DNA from: DASRHK01 sp035650495 | Lineage (GTDB): Bacteria; Pseudomonadota; Gammaproteobacteria; Nevskiales; Nevskiaceae | DNA length: 5,731 nucleotides | Direction: 5' to 3' | Assembly: GCA_035650495.1 (NCBI GenBank) | Contig: DASRHK010000007.1 | Span: 1-5,731 of the forward strand | Part shown: positions 1 to 5,325 of the stretch, piece by piece | Position numbering within the stretch: the stretch's first letter is position 1 | Layout: every line of letters begins with the position of its first letter | The notes under the pieces: generated by a model | The model's input: the letters and a program-made list of their open reading frames with translations, nothing else | What the model was told of the DNA's origin: nothing | Database searches by the model: none | Position numbers and translations under genes: made by a program

Positions 1-69
1 GACGACATCCCGGTCATGCTCGAGGACGAGGCGCGCCCGCTCACCGAAGAAGAAGTCGCGCAGTCGTAG
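1..69 (+). CDS. Trm112/YcaR family small protein, C-terminal end only
   Basis: Frame 1 is open from the window edge and encodes 22 residues before a TAG stop at 67-69. The peptide contains IPVMLEDEARPLTEEE, which resembles the characteristic C-terminal end of the roughly 60-residue YcaR/Trm112-like proteins (motif IPVML-[ED]-[ED]-EAR-x-L). In many gammaproteobacteria this gene lies between lpxK and kdsB, and kdsB follows here after 9 bp, so context agrees. The zinc-binding or otherwise diagnostic N-terminal part lies outside the window. The family's molecular role in these bacteria is not well defined; eukaryotic and archaeal Trm112 proteins activate methyltransferases. The assignment rests on a short tail plus context. 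Confidence 0.8.
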   Translation, partial: DDIPVMLEDEARPLTEEEVAQS

Positions 70-78
70 CGCGCGATC

Positions 79-843
79 GTGAAATTCAAGGTCGTCATCC
101 CCGCGCGGCTCGGCTCGACCCGGCTCCCGCGCAAGGTCCTGCTGCCGATCCATGGTCAGCCGCTGATCCGCTACGTGCACGGCATCGCGCGCGCGAGCGG
201 TGCGGACGAAGTCGTCATCGCAGCCGATCACGCGGAGATCATCGACGTCTGCCGCAGGTTCGGCGCCGATGCGCAGCTCACCGCGACGTCGCATCAATCC
301 GGGACCGATCGCGCCAACGAGATCGCGATCGCGCGCAAGTGGCCCGCCGAAACGATCGTGATCAACCTGCAAGGCGATGAGCCGATGATGCCGCCGGCGA
401 TGATCCGCGAGGCGGTGAGCCTGCTCGCGACCGATGCCGAGGCCGACATCGCGACGCTCGCGCATCGGCTGCACGCGGTCGACGAGTGGAAGAATCCGAA
501 CGTCGTGAAGATCGTGATGGATGAGAAGGGCAGGGCGCTCTACTTCTCTCGCGCACCGATTCCGTGGAAGCGCGCGCAGGATCCGTCGAAGCCGGATTTC
601 CCCGGCGAGCTCGCGCTACGTCACATCGGGCTCTACGCGTATCGCGCAGGGGCGCTGGCGAGATTCGCCGCGCTGCCGCCGCATCCGCTCGAGCAATGCG
701 AGGCGCTCGAGCAGCTGCGCGCGCTCGCGCACGGCATGAAGATCCGCGTCGGCATCACGACGCACGCGGCGCCGCGCGGCGTGGACACCGAAGAAGACTG
801 GCGCGCCGTCGCGCGCCAGCTGCCGCCGTTACCGAAAACCTGA
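79..843 (+). CDS. kdsB: 3-deoxy-manno-octulosonate cytidylyltransferase (CMP-Kdo synthetase)
   Basis: This cytoplasmic enzyme activates Kdo with CTP to give CMP-Kdo and pyrophosphate, supplying the sugar that WaaA transfers to lipid A precursor. The 254-residue product is close to the E. coli length of 248. The N-terminal nucleotide-binding loop VVIPARLGSTRLPRK is at residues 5-19, with Arg10, Arg15 and Lys19 in the expected places. HQSGTDR is at 72-78, NLQGDEP at 96-102 with the metal-binding Asp100, and ALYFSRAPIPW at 153-163. LRHIGLYAYRAG follows at 180-191, PLEQCEALEQLR at 203-214, and GVDTEED at 234-240 with the second metal-ligand Asp236. The GTG start is chosen because the conserved strand begins at residue 4; no clear Shine-Dalgarno sequence precedes it, so translation may be coupled to the upstream gene 9 bp away. 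No internal defect is visible. In Pseudomonas ptpA and murB follow kdsB before rne; here neither is present. Confidence 0.97.
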   Translation: MKFKVVIPARLGSTRLPRKVLLPIHGQPLIRYVHGIARASGADEVVIAADHAEIIDVCRRFGADAQLTATSHQSGTDRANEIAIARKWPAETIVINLQGDEPMMPPAMIREAVSLLATDAEADIATLAHRLHAVDEWKNPNVVKIVMDEKGRALYFSRAPIPWKRAQDPSKPDFPGELALRHIGLYAYRAGALARFAALPPHPLEQCEALEQLRALAHGMKIRVGITTHAAPRGVDTEEDWRAVARQLPPLPKT

Positions 844-846
844 GCG

Positions 847-3408
847 CTAAGACTGCTCGTTGGTTTCCGGCGTCTCGCTGCTCGGACGCGGCGCTTCCTT
901 CTTCTCTTCCGGTTGCTGCGGCCGCTCGGCCGGTGCTGAGCCGCCGATGAGGCGCGGCATGTAGTCTGGATTCGGGGCGGGACGCTCGGCCGGCGCTTCG
1001 CTGCGCGGCACCGGCGGCTCGGCGTTGGCCGAAGCAGCCGACTCGGTGCGCGATTCCTGTGACGGCGGCGCGCTGCCTTCGTCGCGGCGCTCCGCGGCCA
1101 CATCACGCATCGTCTCGACCGGTTCGGTCGCTGGGCGCTGGTGCTCCTCGCGCTCGACCTGCATCTCGCGCTGCTGCTCCGTGATCCCGGTCGCCGTCTG
1201 CTCTGCGGCGGGCGAGCCCTGCGTCTGCGGACCGCGCTGCTCCTGGCCCTGCTGACCGCGCTCGTCGCGGCCGCCCCGGTTGCGGTGACGATCGCGTCCG
1301 CGATCGCGGCGTCCGCCGCCACCGCCGCCATGCTGCTGCTGATTCTCGCCCTGCTGACCGCCTTGGCCCGGCGGCTGCTGCGGACGCTGCTGATTCTGCC
1401 CTCCGCCCTGCCGCTGCTGGTTCTGCTGGCGATCGCGATCGCGCTGCTGCTGATCGCGGCGCTGCTGGTTCTGCTGACCACCGCCACCCTGGCGCTGCTG
1501 GTCGCGGTTGCGATTGCGGTCACGGTCGCCACGATTGTCGCGGCCGTCGCGTCGCTGGTCGCGGCCGTCGCGCCGGTCGCCTCGATGATCCGGTCGACGA
1601 TCGTCGCGACGCTGCTGTTGCGGCTGCTGCGTCACTGCGGGCGCGGCGCGCGGCGCTTCGATCGCGGCGGGCTGCTCGGCACGCGGGCCGAATCCGAGCC
1701 AGCGCAACAATTTCGCCCAGAAGCTTTCGGTCGCGACCGGCTGCATCACTGCGACCGGCGTCGGCAGCGTGCCCACCGGAGCGGCGGTCGTCTCCGGGGG
1801 CGGCGGCGCCATCGGGCGGATCAGCTTCACGGCGGGCTCCGCCAGCGGCTTCGCGGCGGGAGCCCGCTCGCCGAGCGCTTCCTGCGCCTCGGCCTTGAAG
1901 TCGTGCGGCAGCTTGTAGCTGACTTCGTCGTTCTTCTCCATCTTGAGATTGTCGGCGCGGATGCGCTTGATCTCGTAGTTCGGAGAGTCCAGCGACTCGT
2001 TCGGCACCAGCGTCACGCTGCAGCGATAGCGTGACTCGAAATCGGCAATCGCAGTGCGCTTCTCGTTCAAGAGGAAGGTGGCGACGTCGACCGGCAGCTG
2101 CGCGATGACGCGGCCGGTGCGCTCCTTCATGCACTCCTCTTCGATGAGGCGCAGCAGCGACAGCGCGAGCGATTCGACGCTGCGGATCTGTCCGCGGCCC
2201 GAGCAGCGCGGGCAGGCAATCTGCGTGTGCTCGGAGAGCGACGGACGCAGGCGCTGACGCGACATCTCCATCAGCCCGAAGCGCGACAGGCGTCCGAGCT
2301 GGATGCGCGCGCGGTCGATATCGCAGGCCTGGCGCAGGCGGTCCTCGACCGCGCGCTGGTTCTTCTGCGAGTTCATGTCGATGAAGTCGATGACGATCAG
2401 GCCGCCGGCGTCCCGCAAGCGCAGCTGGCGCGCGATCTCATCGGCCGCTTCGAGGTTGGTGTTGAGCGCCGTTTCTTCGATGCCGCCGCCGCCGGTCGCG
2501 CGCGCGGAGTTGATGTCGATCGCGGTGAGCGCTTCGGTGTGATCGATCACGATCGCGCCGCCGGACGGCAGGCGCACGGTGCGCTCGTGCGCCGACTCGA
2601 TCTGCGATTCCACCTGGAAGCGCTGGAACAGTGGGATCGGATCTTCGTACAGCTTCAGGCGCTGCAGATGCTGCGGCATCATGTGCTGCATGTGCTCGCG
2701 CGCCTGCATGTAGATCTCGGCGTTGTCGACCATCACTTCGCCAATGTCCGGGCGGAAGTAGTCGCGCAGCGCGCGGATCATGATGTTGCTTTCCTGATAG
2801 ATCAGGAACGGCGCGGGGCGATTGGCCGACTCGGTCTCGATCGCCTTCCAGTACTCGACCAGATGGTTCAGGTCCCACTGGAGCTCTTCGGCTGAACGGC
2901 CGATGCCGTTGGTGCGGACGATTGCGCCCATGCCGTCGGGGATCTGCAGCTGGTTGAGCGCCTCGCGCGCTTCGTTGCGCTCTTCCTCGTCGTCGACGCG
3001 GCGCGACACGCCGCCCGCGCGCGGGTTGTTCGGCATGAGGACGAGATAGCGGCCGGCGAGCGAGATGAACGTGGTCAGGGCGGCGCCCTTGTTGCCGCGC
3101 TCTTCCTTCTCGACCTGCACGATCAGCTCCTGGCCTTCCTCGAGCTGGTCGCGGATGTTGCCGCCGTCCTTCTTGAAGTAGCTGCGGGCGATTTCCTTGA
3201 TCGGCAGGAAGCCGTGGCGCTCGGCGCCGTATTCGACGAAGCACGCCTCGAGCGACGGCTCGACGCGGGTGATGCGGCCTTTGTAGATGTTGGACTTGCG
3301 CTGCTCGCGGCTGGCGACCTCGATGTCGAGGTCGAAGAGCTTCTGCCCGTCCACGATCGCCACGCGCAGTTCTTCACGCTGCGTTGCGTTGATCAGGATG
3401 CGTTTCAT
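847..3408 (-). CDS. rne: Ribonuclease E, degradosome endoribonuclease
   Basis: RNase E cuts single-stranded AU-rich RNA during mRNA decay and in rRNA and tRNA maturation, at the inner membrane. The start MKRILINATQREELRVAIVDGQ matches E. coli RNase E closely and fixes the ATG. The S1 RNA-binding domain spans about residues 35-120. The 5'-sensor region has VRT at 164-166. The DNase I-like catalytic part carries Asp298 (TAIDINS) and Asp341 (VIDFIDM), equivalent to E. coli Asp303 and Asp346. The Zn-link CPRC places Cys399 and Cys402 like E. coli Cys404 and Cys407. After about residue 510 the chain becomes low-complexity. It includes an amphipathic FWAKLLRWLGFG segment (563-574), a tail rich in Arg, Gln, Asn and Gly (about 598-717), and an acidic, Pro-rich end. 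At 853 residues it is shorter than the 1061 of E. coli, with the difference in the scaffold half. The ribosome-binding site is poor. Feedback control through the leader is known in E. coli and only inferred here. Confidence 0.98.
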   Translation of the reverse strand: MKRILINATQREELRVAIVDGQKLFDLDIEVASREQRKSNIYKGRITRVEPSLEACFVEYGAERHGFLPIKEIARSYFKKDGGNIRDQLEEGQELIVQVEKEERGNKGAALTTFISLAGRYLVLMPNNPRAGGVSRRVDDEEERNEAREALNQLQIPDGMGAIVRTNGIGRSAEELQWDLNHLVEYWKAIETESANRPAPFLIYQESNIMIRALRDYFRPDIGEVMVDNAEIYMQAREHMQHMMPQHLQRLKLYEDPIPLFQRFQVESQIESAHERTVRLPSGGAIVIDHTEALTAIDINSARATGGGGIEETALNTNLEAADEIARQLRLRDAGGLIVIDFIDMNSQKNQRAVEDRLRQACDIDRARIQLGRLSRFGLMEMSRQRLRPSLSEHTQIACPRCSGRGQIRSVESLALSLLRLIEEECMKERTGRVIAQLPVDVATFLLNEKRTAIADFESRYRCSVTLVPNESLDSPNYEIKRIRADNLKMEKNDEVSYKLPHDFKAEAQEALGERAPAAKPLAEPAVKLIRPMAPPPPETTAAPVGTLPTPVAVMQPVATESFWAKLLRWLGFGPRAEQPAAIEAPRAAPAVTQQPQQQRRDDRRPDHRGDRRDGRDQRRDGRDNRGDRDRNRNRDQQRQGGGGQQNQQRRDQQQRDRDRQQNQQRQGGGQNQQRPQQPPGQGGQQGENQQQHGGGGGGRRDRGRDRHRNRGGRDERGQQGQEQRGPQTQGSPAAEQTATGITEQQREMQVEREEHQRPATEPVETMRDVAAERRDEGSAPPSQESRTESAASANAEPPVPRSEAPAERPAPNPDYMPRLIGGSAPAERPQQPEEKKEAPRPSSETPETNEQS
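940..978 (-). other. Ordered-looking motif near the RNase E C-terminus
   Basis: Residues 811-823, APNPDYMPRLIGG, stand out from the surrounding Glu/Pro/Ala-rich disorder because they hold Tyr, Met, Leu and Ile together. In E. coli the end of RNase E binds polynucleotide phosphorylase, and degradosome partners in general dock on short microdomains of this kind. I do not recognise this motif as a known binding site, so a partner-docking role is only a suggestion. Confidence 0.4.
1258..1617 (-). repeat. Low-complexity Arg/Gln/Asn/Gly-rich coding region of rne
   Basis: This stretch encodes RNase E residues about 598-717, which are almost only Arg, Asp, Gln, Asn and Gly with His and Pro. Short peptide units recur: RRDGRD twice with a 7-residue period, and NQQR several times with Gln-Gly linkers. 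At DNA level a 15-base unit (GTCGCGGCCGTCGCG on the + strand) occurs at 1537-1551 and again at 1558-1572, exactly 21 bp apart. CTGCTG runs mark the glutamine codons read on the other strand. In RNase E homologues comparable arginine-rich segments bind RNA and lie beside helicase-binding sites. Such DNA can slip, so length variation between strains is plausible but not shown here. Confidence 0.85.
1681..1728 (-). other. Probable membrane-targeting amphipathic helix of RNase E
   Basis: The segment encodes residues 561-576, ESFWAKLLRWLGFGPR. Phe, Trp, Leu, Leu, Trp, Leu and Phe alternate with Lys and Arg, as in a short amphipathic helix. It sits just after the catalytic half and a proline-rich linker, nearly the same residue position as segment A (about 565-582) that anchors E. 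coli RNase E to the inner membrane. Function is inferred from composition and position. It is the only strongly hydrophobic island in the C-terminal half. Confidence 0.7.
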
Positions 3409-3421
3409 TGTTGTATGCGGT

Positions 3422-3438
3422 CTCGGATAAGGCCCGAG
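3422..3438 (-). promoter_or_regulatory. Small stem-loop just upstream of the rne start codon
   Basis: CTCGG (3422-3426) and CCGAG (3434-3438) form a perfect 5-bp stem with a 7-base loop, ending 13 bases before the rne ATG. The only purine-rich stretch near a Shine-Dalgarno position, CCGAGA, lies within and next to this stem. The rne start therefore has a weak and possibly folded ribosome-binding site. A 5-bp stem is common by chance in GC-rich DNA, so confidence is low. Confidence 0.3.
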
Positions 3439-3506
3439 CCCGCGGGGCGGGAGTCATGGGGCGACGTGCCGATCGAAACCGATCGAGCTGCCACGCGGCC
3501 CAGCAA

Positions 3507-3533
3507 ACTTTAGTCACACCGCCCGCGGCTCAA
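3507..3533 (-). promoter_or_regulatory. Weak candidate rne promoter
   Basis: Read on the minus strand, TTGAGC (3528-3533) could be a -35 box and TAAAGT (3507-3512) a -10 box. The spacer is 15 bp, shorter than the preferred 17. Use of this promoter would give a leader of roughly 90 bases. No better sigma-70-like pair was found by eye on this strand, but an upstream promoter inside or beyond the rluC leader is equally possible, as E. coli rne has more than one promoter. Confidence 0.25.
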
Positions 3534-3549
3534 GCCGGGGTTTACGGTG

Positions 3550-3580
3550 CCCGGCGCGGCCTGGCATGAGCGGCGCCGGG
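3550..3580. repeat. Perfect 8-bp GC-rich inverted repeat
   Basis: CCCGGCGC (3550-3557) is mirrored by GCGCCGGG (3573-3580) around a 15-base loop. It would fold as a strong hairpin in a transcript of either strand. No T-run follows on either strand, so it is not a typical intrinsic terminator, and no terminator is needed between divergent genes. It could be a leader structure of rne if that transcript starts further upstream, or a protein-binding site. Confidence 0.5.
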
Positions 3581-3624
3581 ATGAATTCGAAACAAATCTC
3601 CTCAGGATTCCTGTGGGCGCGAAC

Positions 3625-3633
3625 TGTTATCCT
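3625..3633 (+). promoter_or_regulatory. Probable extended -10 promoter for rluC
   Basis: TGT followed directly by TATCCT (3628-3633) fits the extended -10 form TGnTATAAT, with four of six bases of the core matching. No good -35 box lies 16-18 bp upstream, which extended -10 promoters can tolerate. Transcription would start near 3640, giving a leader of about 75 bases before the TTG at 3716. The motif is short and the assignment is inferred from position. Confidence 0.4.
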
Positions 3634-3643
3634 TTGACCGCGC

Positions 3644-3688
3644 CCCGGAAGACTTACGGCGAGCATCTGCCGTAAGCGTCTCTCCGGG
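3644..3688 (+). promoter_or_regulatory. Long bulged hairpin in the rluC leader
   Basis: Three stacked stems can form. CCCGGA (3644-3649) pairs with TCCGGG (3683-3688), AGA (3650-3652) pairs with TCT (3679-3681), and CTTACGGC (3653-3660) pairs with GCCGTAAG (3669-3676). This gives 17 base pairs, an 8-base loop GAGCATCT, and small bulges of one and two bases on the 3' side. It would begin only a few bases after the predicted rluC start site and end 13 bases before the Shine-Dalgarno sequence. It could also form in a long rne transcript on the other strand. There is no T-run after it, so a terminator is unlikely. Confidence 0.6.
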
Positions 3689-3701
3689 CATAACTTTTTC
3701 C

Positions 3702-3718
3702 GGAGTGTCACTATTTTG
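3702..3718 (+). promoter_or_regulatory. Ribosome-binding site and TTG start of rluC
   Basis: GGAG at 3702-3705 precedes the TTG at 3716-3718 with a 10-base spacing. No ATG or GTG lies in frame between this site and the S4 domain; the first in-frame ATG is codon 73, within the protein. The TTG start is therefore supported both by the Shine-Dalgarno sequence and by N-terminal length. Confidence 0.65.
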
Positions 3719-4666
3719 CCAGAAAAGCGCAGCTCTGTGCGCCATGTCGAGGTCGGCCAGCGGGAAGCGGGCCAGAGAATCGACAATTTCCTGATCCGCG
3801 AGCTGGGGGGCGTGCCGAAGTCGCACGTCTACCGGCTGCTGCGCTCCGGGCAGGTCCGGATCAACGGTGGCCGGGCCAAGCCGGACCGGAAGCTGGCGCT
3901 GGGCGACGACGTCCGCATCCCGCCGGTGCGCATGGCGGAGAAGGGCGAGGCCGTCCGGCCGCCCGACGAAATCCAGAACCGCCTGCGCAAGGCGATCGTC
4001 TTCGAGGACGCCAACTATCTGGCGATCTCCAAGCCGGCGGGTCTCGCATCGCATGGCGGCACTGGCGTTTTATACGGTGTGATCGAAGTCGCCCGCGCCT
4101 GGGGCCGACATCAGTTCCTCGAGCTCTGCCACCGGCTCGATCGGGACACGAGTGGTGTCCTGTTGCTGGCCAAGTCGCGCGACGCGCTGCTTCGGGCGCA
4201 GCGGGCGTTCAAGCACGGCCTTGCGCAGAAGCGCTACTTCGCGCTGCTTTGCGCGCAGCTCAAGGGCGGTCCTTACGACGTCGACGCCGCGCTGGTGCGC
4301 AGCCGGCTCGAGAGCGGCGAGCGCTTCGTGGAGATGGACGAGGAAGAGGGTAAGCCGTCGAAGTCGCGCTTCACGGTCCAAGCCCGCTATCGACAGGCCA
4401 CGCTCTGCGAAGTCGAGATCTTCTCGGGACGCACGCATCAGATCCGCGTGCATGCGCTGGCGTTGCGTGCCGCAATCGCCGGCGATCGAAAATATGGCGA
4501 GCGCGACGAGCAGAAGCCGCTGCGCGCGCTCGGACTGCGCCGCATGTTCCTGCATTCGCATTTCCTGCAGCTGCCGCCGGAGGGCGACTTCCCGAAGCTC
4601 CTGATCACCGCGCCGATGCCCGACGAGCTGCGCGATTTCCTCGCGCGACTGGCGCCGATGCGGTGA
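3716..4666 (+). CDS. rluC: 23S rRNA pseudouridine synthase, RluC type
   Basis: RluA-family pseudouridine synthase; E. coli RluC converts uridines 955, 2504 and 2580 of 23S rRNA. The product has 316 residues, close to the E. coli enzyme (about 319). An N-terminal S4 RNA-binding domain covers about residues 17-80 (RIDNFLIRELGGVPKSHVYRLLRSG in its first part). The catalytic domain starts near IVFEDANYLAISKPAG (94-109). The signature HRLDRDTSG is at 139-147, with Asp142 as the predicted nucleophile, and GRTHQIRVH is at 238-246. S4 domain, length and location beside rne favour RluC over RluD, but the exact uridines cannot be read from sequence. The TTG start follows a GGAG site. The stop overlaps the next gene by 4 bp, so the two are probably cotranscribed. 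A hairpin in its leader may affect expression. Confidence 0.94.
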   Translation: MPEKRSSVRHVEVGQREAGQRIDNFLIRELGGVPKSHVYRLLRSGQVRINGGRAKPDRKLALGDDVRIPPVRMAEKGEAVRPPDEIQNRLRKAIVFEDANYLAISKPAGLASHGGTGVLYGVIEVARAWGRHQFLELCHRLDRDTSGVLLLAKSRDALLRAQRAFKHGLAQKRYFALLCAQLKGGPYDVDAALVRSRLESGERFVEMDEEEGKPSKSRFTVQARYRQATLCEVEIFSGRTHQIRVHALALRAAIAGDRKYGERDEQKPLRALGLRRMFLHSHFLQLPPEGDFPKLLITAPMPDELRDFLARLAPMR

Positions 4667-5319
4667 GCCGCTTCAAGGTTCTCATCTTCGACTGGGACGG
4701 CACGCTCGCGGATTCCGCGGGGATGATCGTTCGCGCGATGCAACGCGCGATCGTCGGATTGAAGCTGCCGCCGCGATCAGACCAGCAGATCGCCGAGTTG
4801 ATCGGACTTGGTCTCAACGAGGCGCTGGTACGGCTCTATCCGGAGTTCGATCTCGCAAAACTGCGCGCCTTGCTAGAGGGCTATCGCGCCCAGTGGCTCT
4901 CCGAAGGGGCGGGCGAGGCGGAGCTCTTCACCGGAGCGCTCGAAGCGCTGCAGATCCTGCACGAGCGCGGCCATCAGATCGCGATCGCCACGGGCAAGTC
5001 GCGCCGCGGGCTCGATCGATCCCTGCGCCATCACGGCGACGTCGCGAAGCTCGTCGCCACCAGCCGCTGTGCCGACGAAACCGCCTCCAAGCCCGATCCA
5101 CGGATGCTGCGCGAGATCGTCGAGGAATTGCGCATCGATCCTTCCGACGCTCTGATGATCGGAGACACCGAGTACGACGTGTCAATGGCACGGAGCCTCG
5201 GCATGCCGGCGCTTGGCGTGACCTGCGGCGTGCACGACGCCGCACGGCTCGAAGCTGCCGGCGCGCACGATCTGGTCGCGAGCGTTGCCGCCGTGCCGGC
5301 GTGGATCCGGTCCGGCTGA
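4663..5319 (+). CDS. HAD-superfamily phosphatase, subfamily IA (Gph-like)
   Basis: This 218-residue protein shows all four HAD motifs. DWDGTLADS starts at Asp10, the nucleophile, with Asp12 as acid/base. Thr110 lies in ATGKS, Lys143 in SKPDP, and GDTEYD is at 167-172 with Asp168 and Asp172. The segment between motifs I and II (about 15-85) has the helical cap of subfamily IA. Such enzymes dephosphorylate small phosphorylated metabolites with Mg2+; phosphoglycolate phosphatase is the nearest familiar type, but substrate cannot be deduced. GTG at 4663 overlaps the rluC TGA in the sequence GTGA, and no separate ribosome-binding site is obvious, which points to translational coupling. From memory, Pseudomonas also has a hydrolase gene right after rluC, so the pairing looks conserved. 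It ends 6 bp from the convergent maf stop. Confidence 0.9.
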   Translation: MSRFKVLIFDWDGTLADSAGMIVRAMQRAIVGLKLPPRSDQQIAELIGLGLNEALVRLYPEFDLAKLRALLEGYRAQWLSEGAGEAELFTGALEALQILHERGHQIAIATGKSRRGLDRSLRHHGDVAKLVATSRCADETASKPDPRMLREIVEELRIDPSDALMIGDTEYDVSMARSLGMPALGVTCGVHDAARLEAAGAHDLVASVAAVPAWIRSG

Positions 5320-5325
5320 TCCGAT

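Larger units (their letters stand above)
3409..3715. other. Divergent rne/rluC intergenic control region
   Basis: These 307 bp separate the ATG of rne on the minus strand from the TTG of rluC on the plus strand, so they must hold both promoters and both leaders unless transcription starts within the opposite gene. E. coli has the same divergent pair, and there the long rne leader mediates feedback by RNase E on its own mRNA. The rluC-proximal part (about 3580-3720) is visibly richer in A and T than the flanks. The rne-proximal part is GC-rich and contains the near-tandem octamer CCGATCGA at 3469-3476 and 3479-3486. Individual elements are listed separately. No convincing protein-coding gene is seen inside. 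Confidence 0.75.

Noticed and set aside
633..1532. A 299-residue minus-strand reading frame rich in Ser, Arg and Ala across the end of rne and into kdsB.
   Set aside because: It is out of frame with rne and antisense to kdsB, has no recognisable domain, and has the composition expected of a shifted frame in GC-rich DNA.
1141..2034. A 297-residue plus-strand reading frame whose first 170 residues look like a multi-spanning membrane protein rich in Leu, Ala and Val.
   Set aside because: It is antisense to rne. The CAG, CGC, CGG and GAC codons of the Gln/Arg/Asp-rich tail read as CTG, GCG and GTC on the other strand, which creates Leu, Ala and Val artificially.
2227..2895. A 222-residue plus-strand reading frame opposite the catalytic part of rne.
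   Set aside because: The opposite strand is highly conserved RNase E catalytic sequence; this frame shows no known motif and its Val/Asp/Arg-rich composition fits a mirror frame.
3214..3513. A 99-residue plus-strand reading frame from inside rne into the intergenic region.
   Set aside because: Most of it is antisense to the conserved S1 domain of rne; no ribosome-binding site or homology is visible.
3634..3639. TTGACC as a -35 box for rluC.
   Set aside because: The position 17 bp downstream (3657-3662, CGGCGA) bears no resemblance to a -10 box, and the hairpin occupies that stretch.
3644..3688. The rluC leader hairpin as an intrinsic terminator.
   Set aside because: No T-run follows the stem on either strand, and it lies between divergent genes where no upstream transcript needs to end.
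3514..3786. A 90-residue minus-strand reading frame upstream of rne, in a place similar to the E. coli yceQ reading frame.
   Set aside because: It overlaps the rluC start and the hairpins, has no recognisable domain, and its position suggests regulatory DNA that happens to stay open.
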